Assembly (NCBI RefSeq): GCF_014650115.1
Contig: NZ_BMUI01000001.1
Location: 496,001-560,000 of the forward strand
Source: Streptomyces olivaceoviridis
Lineage (GTDB): Bacteria > Actinomycetota > Actinomycetes > Streptomycetales > Streptomycetaceae
Reading direction: 5' to 3'
DNA: 64,000 nt
Part shown: positions 35,155-43,083 of the stretch, in pieces
Layout of the letters: every line of letters starts with the position of its first letter
How positions within the stretch are numbered: position 1 is the first letter of the stretch
Translations under genes and position numbers: made by a program
The notes under the pieces: generated by a model
Database searches by the model: none
Told to the model about the DNA's origin: nothing
What the model saw: the letters and a program-made list of their open reading frames with translations, nothing else

Positions 35155-35910
35155 ATGCCTGAGCAGCCGCCCTATCTCCGCATCGCCGACGAACTCCGGC
35201 GCCGGATCGCGGAGCACGTATGGGAGCCCGGGGACCGTCTGCCGTCCCGTGCCCAGATCGGCCAGGAGTACGGGGTCGGCGAGAACGTGGTCCGCCGGGC
35301 TCAGGAGCTGCTGATCTCCCAGGGCGTGCTGGAGGGCCGCGCCGGTTCGGGCACATACGTCGCCGAGCCCCGGCAGCGGGTACGGGTGGTCCGTTCGTCC
35401 GCGCGTGAGCGGCCCGACGGGTCGCCGTTCCGGGCGGACATGAAGGCCGTGGGCAGGCAAGGGGACTGGGAGAGCCGGACTGAGGCCAAGGTGCCAGCTC
35501 CGGCGGACATCGCGGCGCGGCTCGGCATCGCCGAGGGCGACCTGTGCGTCCGGACGACATACGAGTTCCTGGCCGACGGCAGGCCCGTGCAGCTGTCGAC
35601 GAGTTGGGAGCCGTACGACCTCACCGCCGGCACTCTCGTCGTCCTCCCGGAGGGAGGGCCGCACGCCGGGGCTGGGGTCGTGAACCGCATGGCCGCGATC
35701 GGTGTCACCGTCAGCCACGCCGTGGAGCAGCCTGAGCCGCGGCAGGCGACCGCCGAGGAGGCGTCCCTCCTGGGCATCCAGAAGGCCGCACTCGTTACCC
35801 ACATTCGGCGGACGTACTACAGCGACGAGGGCCGGCCCGTGGAGACGGCGGACATCGTGGTGCCTGCCGCTCACTGCGAGATCGTCTACGAGATTCCGAT
35901 CAACCGCTAG
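35155..35910 (+). CDS. GntR/UTRA-family transcriptional regulator (third in element)
   Basis: 251 residues from ATG 35155. The winged helix is clear (YLRIADELRRRIAEHVWEPG, SRAQIGQEYGVGENVVRRAQ). The UTRA domain runs from about residue 85 (VRTTYEFLADGRPVQLSTSW). It is divergent from the six-gene operon, with tandem CTAG palindromes just upstream of its start, so it probably represses itself and that operon (inference). No ribosome binding site is obvious; the message may be leaderless. Confidence 0.87.
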   Translation: MPEQPPYLRIADELRRRIAEHVWEPGDRLPSRAQIGQEYGVGENVVRRAQELLISQGVLEGRAGSGTYVAEPRQRVRVVRSSARERPDGSPFRADMKAVGRQGDWESRTEAKVPAPADIAARLGIAEGDLCVRTTYEFLADGRPVQLSTSWEPYDLTAGTLVVLPEGGPHAGAGVVNRMAAIGVTVSHAVEQPEPRQATAEEASLLGIQKAALVTHIRRTYYSDEGRPVETADIVVPAAHCEIVYEIPINR

Positions 35911-35963
35911 CTCCGCCCCCACAGGACGCCTTCAGGTTGGCGTTCCCAGTAGGGTCCGCAGGC

Positions 35964-36212
35964 ATGACCATCTCTCCCAATCAGGTCGGCAGCAGAGAAG
36001 ACCTGGCAGCCTTCGTCCGTTCCCTGCGTCACAGCCACGCCGAAGAAGGAAGCTCATGGGAGAACGCGGACCTTCCGAGCTTCTTGGAGGCCTTGGCCGC
36101 CTGGATCGACGATGCGGACGGGTGGTACGGCAACACCGGCCGGGAGTTGCCGCCCGGTGGTGACTGGACGTTCTTCGCCCGAGCTCTGCAAGCGGCGACC
36201 ATGTACGAGTAG
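35964..36212 (+). CDS. DUF7660-type small protein (82 aa)
   Basis: 82 residues, MTISPNQVGSREDLAAFVRS, with WENADLPSFLEALAAWIDDA and GDWTFFARALQAATMYE, the signature I know as DUF7660. Soluble, likely helical, unknown function. It is the last gene before the right att site. Confidence 0.78.
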   Translation: MTISPNQVGSREDLAAFVRSLRHSHAEEGSSWENADLPSFLEALAAWIDDADGWYGNTGRELPPGGDWTFFARALQAATMYE

Positions 36213-36309
36213 GCCGAGCCATGTCGAATGCGTGTCGAAGACCAGTCGATGACGCGCGCGGCACGCAAAAAGAAGCAGGTCAGCAAGGATCTGACTGAAG
36301 ATCCACCGA

Positions 36310-36356
36310 GCGCCTTCTAAGCGCTTGGCCGCAGGTTCGAGTCCTGCCGGGGGCGC
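36310..36356 (+). repeat. attR, right 47-bp att core
   Basis: Identical to 15290-15336; contains only the 3' half of tRNA-Arg (from the anticodon stem on), not a full tRNA. Confidence 0.95.
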
Positions 36357-36536
36357 TTGTCTCCGTCCTCCCGCTCGGGAGGGCTTTTCGCTGGTCAGAG
36401 CGGTTGTCGCCGGGTGCGACGAAGCCCCGGACGCCCTCTCGATGATCAAGGGCAGACTCCGGGGCTGTCCGGCTGTCACCGGGTTTTCGCGGGGGGCCGT
36501 GCCTAGTACGTGTCGAAGTTCTCGGCCCGGGGAAGA
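36357..36536. repeat. Duplicate of the int-proximal element end
   Basis: Close to 90 percent like 15337-15513 by eye, including the hairpin GCCCCGGA/TCCGGGGC and the TACGTGTCGAAGTT motif. In the intact element this segment lies between attL and int; here it leads into an int remnant. Confidence 0.85.
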
Positions 36537-36755
36537 TCAGCCGGCCCCGGCCCATTCGGCCACCCGGGCGGGCGGGGTGCCGCCGTTGAGCCACTTCCTC
36601 AGGTATGGATCCGCCCGTGCCGGCCCACTGCTTCCCGGCCTCCGGCGTCGCCGTGTGTATCGGCAGCTCGCACCACTGGTCGGTGGTGTCGGGCTCGGGC
36701 AGGGTCACGCTCTCCGCGCACATGGCTACGGCTCCCCCCAGCCCCTGGCCGGATG
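36537..36755 (-). pseudogene. Decayed tyrosine integrase remnant of an older element
   Basis: Translation of the minus strand gives VAMCAESVTLPEPDTTDQW and IHTATPEAGKQW, matching residues about 279-313 of the intact integrase. In another frame it then gives RKWLNGGTPPARVAEWAGAG and stop, matching about 408-427. An internal deletion of roughly 90 codons with a frameshift near 36605 removed the region between, and the catalytic Tyr end and N-terminal 280 residues are missing. Confidence 0.85.
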
Positions 36756-36832
36756 CTCACGCGTTGCCTCGGCAAAAGCGCGTTGGTGTCAGCCGTGAGT
36801 TTGCCACTGACGCGAGCGGCAAGGCGAAGTCC

Positions 36833-37261
36833 ATGCGTCAGTCGAACAGCGGCACGAATCAGAGTTCCGTATCCAAGCGGAGTGCGTCTGCCAAGGCCCG
36901 GCGGGCCACGGCGAAGGCGACTGCTCCCGCGTCGCAGGCGGCGGACAAGGCGGCCGAGAAGGGCGGTGACGCGACGTCAGCGGCCGTGAACGGTGCCGAG
37001 CGTGTGGCCGGGACGAGCACCGCGGTCGCGCACAGCGCGGCCGAGCGTGTCGAAGCCGGCCGTCAGGCCGTCGTCGCCGCCTCGGGACAGGCCGTGGCCT
37101 TCGCCAGGACGGCATGGACGGTGATCGCCCACCGAAAGCTCGTCGCCGCCGGTGTAGGTGCGGGCTTGTCGGCGTTGAGCGCCACGTCATACCTGGCGGG
37201 TCACCGCGCGGGGCGCCGCACGCACGGCCCCCTTACCCGGCTGACCGGCGGGCGGATCTGA
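36833..37261 (+). CDS. Ala/Lys-rich protein with one membrane segment (remnant-element gene)
   Basis: 142 residues from ATG 36833, MRQSNSGTNQSSVSKRSASA, with AAGG at about nine bases. The first part is Lys/Ala-rich, the middle helical and heptad-like (AADKAAEKGGDATSAAVNGA), and the end has a hydrophobic segment (LVAAGVGAGLSALSATSYLA). It lies between the integrase remnant and the degenerate att copy, so it may belong to the older element. No function recognised. Confidence 0.6.
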   Translation: MRQSNSGTNQSSVSKRSASAKARRATAKATAPASQAADKAAEKGGDATSAAVNGAERVAGTSTAVAHSAAERVEAGRQAVVAASGQAVAFARTAWTVIAHRKLVAAGVGAGLSALSATSYLAGHRAGRRTHGPLTRLTGGRI

Positions 37262-37738
37262 GCGGTACGCAGGGGGGCTGCGGTCGGCGGCAGTGATGGC
37301 AGCGCTGACGGCAAGACATCGGGCGGCGACGGCGCTCGGCGAATCCAGTGCGGCCCTGGCGAGGTGTCGGCGGCCCACGCCAGCGACGTCCGGTCGCGTC
37401 TTCCAAGCGCTCGGCCGCAGCTTCGGGTCCCAACGGGGCGCCGGTCTCGCCCTCCATCTGGTCGCCAACGCCTGGGGTGAACTCGGCACCTCCCGCCCCG
37501 CCGACACGGTGGCCTTCACCGAGGCGGGAAGCAGCGAGGTCCGTCAGGCAGAAGTCACGGACGCGTGTTCCTGAGTGAACCCCGGACCGGACCGACCTGG
37601 ACCACCTGGAACGTTTTTGCCGGTCACCCCGGCGCTGCCAAGTTCCCTCACTTTGCTGAAGCCGACCGCCACCCCGGGTCACGGCCGGCCCCGGTTGCCC
37701 CGGATGTTCATCGGGCGATCATCAGAAGGGGACCGGCC
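37262..37738. other. Non-coding region with degenerate att-like copy
   Basis: About 480 bases, no supported gene. 37395-37443 resembles the 47-bp att core. Confidence 0.5.
37395..37443 (+). repeat. Degenerate third att-like sequence
   Basis: CGTCTTCCAAGCGCTCGGCC is followed by GCAGCTTCGGGTCCC and CGGGGCGCC. It aligns with the att core (CCTTCTAAGCGCTTGGCC, GCAGGTTCGAGTCC, CGGGGGCGCC) with scattered substitutions. The spacing from attR is about 1.1 kb. Confidence 0.65.
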
Positions 37739-38170
37739 TTGGCCGTGCAGTACCTCAGGCGTGTTGTCACGACGCTGGCCGCCGCAGCATCCCTCGCCCT
37801 CGCCGCGCCGACGAGCGCGCACGCCGGCGCCATGGGCTCGACGCCCGTGCGTACCTTCGAGTACAGCGTGGGCGGTATGACCGTGAAGGTGCCGACCGAT
37901 TGCATGTTCACGCACATCATCCGCGGCAGCGGCAGGAAGATCACGTACCAGAACGCCGGCGTCGACTGCGCCTTCGTCGCGGCCCTCAGCAGCGGCTTCT
38001 GCAACTGGCGCATCGACTTCACCTACGCCGACACCAACAACCGCACCTACCGCACCTCGCGGGGCAAGACGCACAGTGAGTGCAAGATCGACCCCATGCG
38101 GAACAACGCTCCCCAGACGCTTCCTCGTTATGGCAGGGCATGTGCTCGCCTCTACGTCAACGGCGTGTGA
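37739..38170 (+). CDS. Secreted Cys-containing protein (143 aa)
   Basis: A TTG start at 37739 has AAGGGG seven bases upstream; a GTG at 37745 is the alternative. The signal peptide (AVQYLRRVVTTLAAAASLAL) is cleaved near AHAG. The mature part (about 115 residues) has five cysteines (TDCMF, VDCAF, GFCNW, SECKI, RACARL) and looks like a small secreted beta-protein. Function unknown. Confidence 0.75.
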   Translation: MAVQYLRRVVTTLAAAASLALAAPTSAHAGAMGSTPVRTFEYSVGGMTVKVPTDCMFTHIIRGSGRKITYQNAGVDCAFVAALSSGFCNWRIDFTYADTNNRTYRTSRGKTHSECKIDPMRNNAPQTLPRYGRACARLYVNGV

Positions 38171-38210
38171 CGCGTCAGCCAATGTCACCACATCACCAAG
38201 TGAGTCGGTC

Positions 38211-38438
38211 ATGAGTGAGCAGGAGCGGGGCCCCGGGCGGGGGCAAGCGGAGGATGTGCGCCGGCGGTGGATCGGTGGGGGCGCGTTTGTGGTGGGGCTC
38301 GTGGGAGCCCTGGCGTTCTTCGCGTTCTTTCCCGGCCTTCCCCATGTCATCGACTGGGGAGCCGTTCTCGTGGCCCTCGGTGTGGGCGGTCTCATGCGGT
38401 GGGGGTGTGTGGCGTGGCTGGGCAGGCGGGGGAGGTGA
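38211..38438 (+). CDS. Small two-helix membrane protein (75 aa)
   Basis: 75 residues from ATG 38211. The N-terminus is polar (MSEQERGPGRGQAEDVRRRW), followed by two membrane helices (GGAFVVGLVGALAFFAFFPG, WGAVLVALGVGGLMRWGCVA). The ribosome binding site is weak. Function unknown. Confidence 0.6.
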   Translation: MSEQERGPGRGQAEDVRRRWIGGGAFVVGLVGALAFFAFFPGLPHVIDWGAVLVALGVGGLMRWGCVAWLGRRGR

Positions 38439-38519
38439 GAGTGGGCATCGGGTGCAGCGGGATCGGCTGGGAGGGGTGTTCGGGCGCGCGCTACAGTCGC
38501 CGCGCAGGAGGGAGATCGC

Positions 38520-39479
38520 GTGCGACTTCGCTGTGTGGTGCTGGATGACTTCCAGGGTGTGGCGGACCGGTTGGCCGACTGGTCGGTGATCGAGGAGCAG
38601 GTGGAGGTCGTCGCGCTGCGCGAGCACCTCGACGGAGAGGACGCCGTCGCCGCGGCGCTCGCCGAGTACGACATCGTCGTGACGTTGCGCGAACGCGTCC
38701 CCTTCCCCGGCTCGCTGATCGCCCGCCTCCCCCGGCTGAAACTGCTCATCGCCTCCGGGATGCGCAACAGCGTCGTCGACTACGCCGCCGCCGAGGCGCA
38801 CGGGGTCACCGTGTGCGGTACGGCGAGTTCCAGCACCCCGCCGGTCGAGCTGACCTGGGCACTGCTGCTCGGTCTCGCCCGTGGGATCGTCCAGGAGCAC
38901 AACGCGCTGCGCGGCAACGGGCCCTGGCAGTCCACCGTCGGCGCCGATCTGCACGGCCGCCGGCTGGGCCTGCTCGGGCTGGGGAAGATCGGCAGCCGTG
39001 TCGCCCGGGTCGGCCTCGCCTTCGGCATGCGCGTCAGCGCGTGGAGCCAGAACCTCACCAGGGAGCGCACCGAGGAGGTGGGCGTCGAACTCGCCGCGTC
39101 GAAGCAGGAGTTGCTCCGCGACAGCGACTTCGTGTCCGTCCACCTCGCCCTCGGCGACCGTACCCGCGGTCTCGTCGGCGCCGCCGAACTCGCCCTGATG
39201 AAACCGACCGCCTACCTCGTCAACACCTCCCGCGCCGCGATCGTCGACCAGGACGCGCTGCTGGCCGCGCTGCACGAAGGCCGTATCGCCGGCGCCGGAG
39301 TCGACGTCTTCGACATCGAGCCGCTGCCGGCCGGTCATCCGATGCGTACCGCGCCGCGCCTCCTCGCCACGCCCCACCTCGGCTACGTCTCCCACACCAA
39401 CTACACGACGTACTACGGCCAGGCCGTGCAGGACATCCAGGCCTATCTGGCGGGCTCACCGGTACGACGCCTGCCCTGA
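38520..39479 (+). CDS. D-2-hydroxyacid dehydrogenase (NAD-dependent)
   Basis: 319 residues from GTG 38520 with AGGAGGGAG upstream. Standard D-2-hydroxyacid dehydrogenase fold: dinucleotide motif GLGKIG at 153-158, catalytic Arg238 (VNTSRAAIVD), Glu267 (VFDIEPLP) and His286 (ATPHLG). All catalytic residues are intact. It would interconvert a 2-keto and a D-2-hydroxy acid; the substrate cannot be read. It is transcribed alone. Confidence 0.92.
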   Translation: MRLRCVVLDDFQGVADRLADWSVIEEQVEVVALREHLDGEDAVAAALAEYDIVVTLRERVPFPGSLIARLPRLKLLIASGMRNSVVDYAAAEAHGVTVCGTASSSTPPVELTWALLLGLARGIVQEHNALRGNGPWQSTVGADLHGRRLGLLGLGKIGSRVARVGLAFGMRVSAWSQNLTRERTEEVGVELAASKQELLRDSDFVSVHLALGDRTRGLVGAAELALMKPTAYLVNTSRAAIVDQDALLAALHEGRIAGAGVDVFDIEPLPAGHPMRTAPRLLATPHLGYVSHTNYTTYYGQAVQDIQAYLAGSPVRRLP

Positions 39480-39491
39480 GGGCCACAGCGG

Positions 39492-40085
39492 TCAGGCGGG
39501 CTGGGGTCGCACGCGTTCGTAGACGCCCTCGCTGCGGCGCAGTTCGCACAGGTCCACGAGGTACCGCCGGAGCGCCACATGGTCGATCTCGTCGGTGCCC
39601 TCGCACCAGGCCCGCAGGCGCTCGTTCACGATCCGCTCCGGGTAGGCGACCCCCGGCTCGAAGGTCCGCTCCGCGATGTGCCGCAGCACCTGCTGCTTAC
39701 GGGTCCACTGGGCCGGCAGCCGGAGCAGACGGCCGTCCCGGACGAAGGTGCTCACCACGTCGCCCGCGGCCGGGCGCGCGGAACCCTCCGTTCGCCGCGG
39801 GCGGGCCAGTTCGCGCAGGAGGTCGTGGGCGACGGCCAGGCCGTCCTCCGGCCCGTCCGTCACGGCTCCCTGCTCGCGCAGTCTGAGCAGGGCGAGGGCC
39901 GTGTCCTTGGGCGTGAGGCCCGCCGTCTCGGCGACCTGCCGGGTGCTCCGCGCGCCCAGCGCCACCGCCGCGAAGGCCCGCAACCTGTTCTCCTCGGCGA
40001 GCAGACCGATCAGCTGCCGCGACCGCTCACCGGCGTCCGGACCGTCGTCGCCGGTACCGCTGTCGGGAACGTTGTCCGTGTCCAT
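39492..40085 (-). CDS. HTH regulator with DUF2087 domain
   Basis: 197 residues from ATG 40085. The N-terminal half has an ArsR-like helix-turn-helix (LLAEENRLRAFAAVALGARS, VAETAGLTPKDTALALLRL). The C-terminal half (RKQQVLRHIAERTFEPGVAY, NERLRAWCEGTDEIDHVALR) is DUF2087. Likely a small transcriptional regulator. It is convergent with the dehydrogenase gene, with only 12 bases between stops. Confidence 0.85.
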   Translation of the reverse strand: MDTDNVPDSGTGDDGPDAGERSRQLIGLLAEENRLRAFAAVALGARSTRQVAETAGLTPKDTALALLRLREQGAVTDGPEDGLAVAHDLLRELARPRRTEGSARPAAGDVVSTFVRDGRLLRLPAQWTRKQQVLRHIAERTFEPGVAYPERIVNERLRAWCEGTDEIDHVALRRYLVDLCELRRSEGVYERVRPQPA

Positions 40086-40294
40086 ACCCGGAGGGTAGGG
40101 GCGGAACCCGGCCGACGCCCGTGAATAAACCCCGGCCCCGCGCGGCAGCACCGTGCCGTCGAAGCGACAGCACCCTGCCGTTGAAAGGGTGATCCGCCGC
40201 TGATCACCGTGACCAGCCCCGTGCGGCGCCGTTGAACGGGAAGTGCGGCGGCGGGCCTGTCGCTGCGCTTTCCGAGCTACAAAAGGAGAACGTG

Positions 40295-40600
40295 ATGTCT
40301 CGCATCGCGAAGGCGGCCGCTGTCGCTCTCGGCACCGGTGCCGTGGTGGTCAGCGGGGCCGGACTGGCCCTGGCCGACGCGGGCGCTCAGGGCGGCGCCG
40401 TCGGTTCGCCCGGCGTGGTGTCCGGCAATGTGGTCCAGGTTCCGGTGCACATCCCGGTCAACGTGTGCGGGAACACCGTCGACGTCGTCGGTGTGCTGAA
40501 CCCGGTCTTCGGCAACGCCTGCGTCAACCACAGCGACAAGGTCAAGCCCGGCAACCCCGGCCCGGGTCACGACGGCTACGGCAACGGCTACGGCAACTGA
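40295..40600 (+). CDS. chpG: Short chaplin (ChpG-like)
   Basis: 101 residues from ATG 40295 with AAAAGGAGAA upstream. After the signal peptide (ends ALADA) is one chaplin domain with the expected SPGVVSGNVVQVPVHIPVNV, CGNTVDVVGVLNPVFGNACV and a Cys pair. A Gly/Asn/Tyr-rich tail (GPGHDGYGNGYGN) follows, longer than in most short chaplins. Chaplins are secreted amyloid-forming surfactants needed for aerial growth. The position directly before melC2 matches chpG of S. coelicolor by gene order. Confidence 0.93.
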   Translation: MSRIAKAAAVALGTGAVVVSGAGLALADAGAQGGAVGSPGVVSGNVVQVPVHIPVNVCGNTVDVVGVLNPVFGNACVNHSDKVKPGNPGPGHDGYGNGYGN

Positions 40601-40657
40601 GCCGACCGGCACGCCAGCACGACAGGCGCCACACGCAACACAACAGGCACCACCACA

Positions 40658-40696
40658 GGGAAGGGCCCCGGCACTCCGAGCGCCGGGGCCCTTCCC
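40658..40696. terminator. Strong bidirectional hairpin terminator
   Basis: GGGAAGGGCCCCGGC pairs with GCCGGGGCCCTTCCC across a loop of about nine bases. It separates the convergent chaplin and melC2 genes. Confidence 0.9.
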
Positions 40697-40716
40697 GCGT
40701 GCGGACACGTGCCCGC

Positions 40717-41583
40717 TCAGGCGTACCGGTAGATCCGGCTCACGTCCTCCAGCTGGTCCGGCGTCTCGTCCCACGGCGGCAGCTTCTCGTGCCGGGCGAC
40801 GATCCGCCGGTGCTGGTCGTCGGCGACGCCGGGCGGCTCGGCCGGGAGGTAGCGGTGGCTGCGGTGGGCCCGCTGCCAGCGGTACCACTGCAAGTCGAGG
40901 AAGGCGTGGTGCAGCCAGAACACCGGGTCGTTGACGGACGCGCCGCCGAGCATGGCGCCGCCGACCCAGCGGTGCACCCGGTTGTGGTTCTTCCAGGAGC
41001 CGCTGCCGCTGCCGGCCCCCCAGCCCTCCAGCTTGTTGCGGAAGCCCTTGCGGACGGTGGAGTCCCAGGGCCGGGCGTCGTAGACGGGGTCGTCCAGCGC
41101 CCACTTCAGCTCGCTCCGGGTGGGAAGCTGGAGCGGGGCGGCCGAGCGGCCGAGGTCCCGGGTGAGGAACTTGCCGTCGGTGACGCCCTCCCTGAGGGTC
41201 CAGTGGCCCGCCGCATAGGCGAACGGACCGGTCGTCACCTGCCGGTCGGAGCGCCGCCCGTTCCCGCCGAGCAGGTCCTTCGTCCACGGCACGGAGGTCG
41301 TCGTACGATCCCGGGTCCAGTCCCAGTACGGCACCGTCACCGACGAGTCGATCCGGCGCAGCGCCCGTTCCAGGTCCAGCAGGAACCTGCGGTGCCAGGG
41401 CAGGAAGGACGGCGCCATGTGGGCCGTGCGCAGGCCGTTCTCGCCGTCGGTGGTGTAGAAGTCGATGTGCAGGCGCACGAACTCGTCGTACTGGCCGCGC
41501 CGTTTGAGCGTGAGCAGCGCGTTCACGAACCGTCGTCGCTCGCCCGCGGTGAGCGTGCTGACGTTCTTACGCACGTACGCCAT
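40717..41583 (-). CDS. melC2: Tyrosinase MelC2
   Basis: 288 residues. Type-3 copper ligands: His39, His55, His64 for CuA (RLHIDF, TAHMAPSF, PWHRRFL), and His200, His204 (NHNRVHRW) and a histidine at 225-226 (FWLHHAF) for CuB. It oxidises tyrosine to dopaquinone and melanin outside the cell, and is exported with its MelC1 partner. The ATG at 41583 lies inside the melC1 coding region (17-base overlap), so the two are coupled. Confidence 0.96.
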   Translation of the reverse strand: MAYVRKNVSTLTAGERRRFVNALLTLKRRGQYDEFVRLHIDFYTTDGENGLRTAHMAPSFLPWHRRFLLDLERALRRIDSSVTVPYWDWTRDRTTTSVPWTKDLLGGNGRRSDRQVTTGPFAYAAGHWTLREGVTDGKFLTRDLGRSAAPLQLPTRSELKWALDDPVYDARPWDSTVRKGFRNKLEGWGAGSGSGSWKNHNRVHRWVGGAMLGGASVNDPVFWLHHAFLDLQWYRWQRAHRSHRYLPAEPPGVADDQHRRIVARHEKLPPWDETPDQLEDVSRIYRYA

Positions 41584-42061
41584 GCTGTCCCCCCGTGTGC
41601 GCGTGCCCTCCCGGCTGACCGTCGGCGAGCCGGCCCGGCGCGAGGTCGCGCAGCTCCCGGCCCGGCCCGATCTCGTCCACGGCCGCCCGGGTCGCCTCCA
41701 GCGGTGTCCGGTACGACGTGTAGTGGTCGACCATGCTGAGCCAGGTGCCGTCGGCCCGGCGCATCAGGTGCAGCGGGCGTCCGTCGACGGTGATCCGCCA
41801 CTCGCCCCCGTCCGCCTCGGGCCCCGCGGCCGGTACCAGGACGCCCTGGATACGGCGGCCCCGATAGGTCTCGTCGAAGGAGCTGCCGCCGGTCCCACCG
41901 GCCGACGGCGCGGGCCGGGAGGCGGCGACGACCGGGGCCAGTCCCAGCGCCGCCGTGGAGGCCAGCAGCCTCCGCGCCACCTCCCTGCGGGACGGTCTCG
42001 CCGCTCCCGTTCCGGCCTGCTGCTCCGCACCGACCGCCACTGCGCCGACACCGACGACCAT
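41567..42061 (-). CDS. melC1: Tyrosinase cofactor / copper chaperone MelC1
   Basis: 164 residues from ATG 42061 with GAGGAG upstream. A Tat signal (RPSRREVARRLLASTAALGL) precedes a conserved domain ending in LDAxHxxx-type copper-transfer sequence (SSFDETYRGRRIQGVLV, LHLMRRADGTWLSMVDHYTS). It loads copper into MelC2 and exports the complex by the Tat route. A CCGGTTAGCCGG motif lies about 32 bases before the start (42093-42104). Confidence 0.95.
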   Translation of the reverse strand: MVVGVGAVAVGAEQQAGTGAARPSRREVARRLLASTAALGLAPVVAASRPAPSAGGTGGSSFDETYRGRRIQGVLVPAAGPEADGGEWRITVDGRPLHLMRRADGTWLSMVDHYTSYRTPLEATRAAVDEIGPGRELRDLAPGRLADGQPGGHAHTGGQHGVRA

Positions 42062-42161
42062 GCTCACTCCTCGTCCGGGATCAGATTCCGTACCGGCTAA
42101 CCGGCCGAGGGTGCGCGGGGTCACTGAAGCAGAGCCGTACGGCGGGTACGGCCGTGCCCGG

Positions 42162-42674
42162 CTACAGTCCCGGGCCCGTGCCCAGGTTGCCGCCGGCGAC
42201 GGTCTGGAGGACCGGGGCGAGGACGCCGGCCTGGGGCAGCTTGGCGCCGGGGAGGCCGAAGTTGTTCCCGTCGGGCGCGGTCAAGGGGGCGTCGAGGGAC
42301 AGGCCGGGGGCGAGGGCCCGCAGGTCGCCGGCGGGCGCGTCGGCGTCGAGGTGGTCGAAGCCGTCGCCCAGGAGGTGCGGCAGCGGAGCCCTGGCGTCCA
42401 GGCCGGGCAGCCCACTGGTCACCGGCAGCTGGGGCAGGGTCCGGTCGGGGAGGAGCCGGCCCGTGGCGTACCGGGGTCCGTCGGGGGCGCCCGGCTTCGG
42501 CAGCGGCAGCTCGGCGCCGAGCCTCGGCACCTCCATGCCGAGCGCCGTCGAGACACCGCCCAGGGGCACGCGGACGGGGACCGTACCGGCCGCCGCGGCC
42601 GGGGCGACGGCCCCCACGGTGGCCGCGACGCCCGTGACGACGGCGGCAAGGGTTCCTCGGGTGGTCGGCTTCAT
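42162..42674 (-). CDS. Secreted Leu/Pro/Gly-rich protein (170 aa)
   Basis: 170 residues from ATG 42674 with AAAGGGA upstream. A Sec signal peptide (TLAAVVTGVAATVGAVAPAA) is followed by low-complexity sequence rich in Leu, Pro, Gly and Asp (GVSTALGMEVPRLGAELPLP ... QTVAGGNLGTGPGL) without cysteines. It lies within the cell-surface development region. A surface role is plausible but not shown. Confidence 0.7.
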   Translation of the reverse strand: MKPTTRGTLAAVVTGVAATVGAVAPAAAAGTVPVRVPLGGVSTALGMEVPRLGAELPLPKPGAPDGPRYATGRLLPDRTLPQLPVTSGLPGLDARAPLPHLLGDGFDHLDADAPAGDLRALAPGLSLDAPLTAPDGNNFGLPGAKLPQAGVLAPVLQTVAGGNLGTGPGL

Positions 42675-42827
42675 GTCAGGTACGGTCCCTTTCAGGATGC
42701 GGTGTGTTCGACGTCCGTACCGCGTAACGAGTGGAAAACGCCTTCATTTCGCAATTCGCCCGAGTGCCGTAATAGTCAGCTCGTCGGTCAGCCCATCGGT
42801 CGGCTCTCGGTCAGCTCGTCCAGAATT

Positions 42828-43000
42828 CCCACCAGCGGGTCAGCACGGCGACTCGCACCGCAACCAGGACACGAACCCGACGCCGAACAGGCATCCGGCC
42901 TCGAACAGCAGCCAGTACCAGCCGGGGAAGCGGGCACCGGCCAGCAGGCTCATGCCGGCGCAGACGACGACGCCATAGGCCGCAAACTCGTCCAGGGTGA
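42828..43000 (-). other. Possible small membrane-protein ORF without clear start
   Basis: The minus strand reads IITLDEFAAYGVVVCAGMSL, then LLAGARFPGWYWLLFEAGCL and a short hydrophobic end with stop (RCESPC). The composition looks coding, but no ATG, GTG or TTG with a ribosome binding site precedes the reading frame; a remnant or unusual start is possible. Confidence 0.3.
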
Positions 43001-43083
43001 TGATCCACGGGGCCGGCGGCCCGGCCGCGCCGGTGAGGACGCACAGCGGGGCGGGACCGCGGCCGGCGCCGGCCCCCCGGGCA

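Larger units (their letters stand above)
15290..36309. mobile_element. AICE (pSAM2-type integrative and conjugative element), 21,020 bp
   Basis: A 47-bp perfect direct repeat (15290-15336 and 36310-36356) brackets the region. One copy is the 3' half of an intact tRNA-Arg gene. Inside are, in AICE order, an integrase gene next to the left repeat, an excisionase gene, a RepSA-like replication initiator, small spread proteins, an FtsK-like transfer ATPase, an SCO3933-type protein, a GntR repressor and a Nudix gene. All of the core genes except the Nudix gene are on the minus strand. The right 13 kb is cargo with variable base composition. The replication and transfer genes look intact, so the element may be mobile (inference). 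Confidence 0.93.

Noticed and set aside
37293..37574. 93-residue plus-strand frame covering the degenerate att copy
   Set aside because: No ribosome binding site or recognisable sequence; the att-like segment explains the conserved part.
42811..43044. 77-residue Arg-rich minus-strand frame
   Set aside because: The more protein-like reading is in another frame (FAAYGVVVCAGMSL), which itself lacks a start; only that one is listed, at low confidence.
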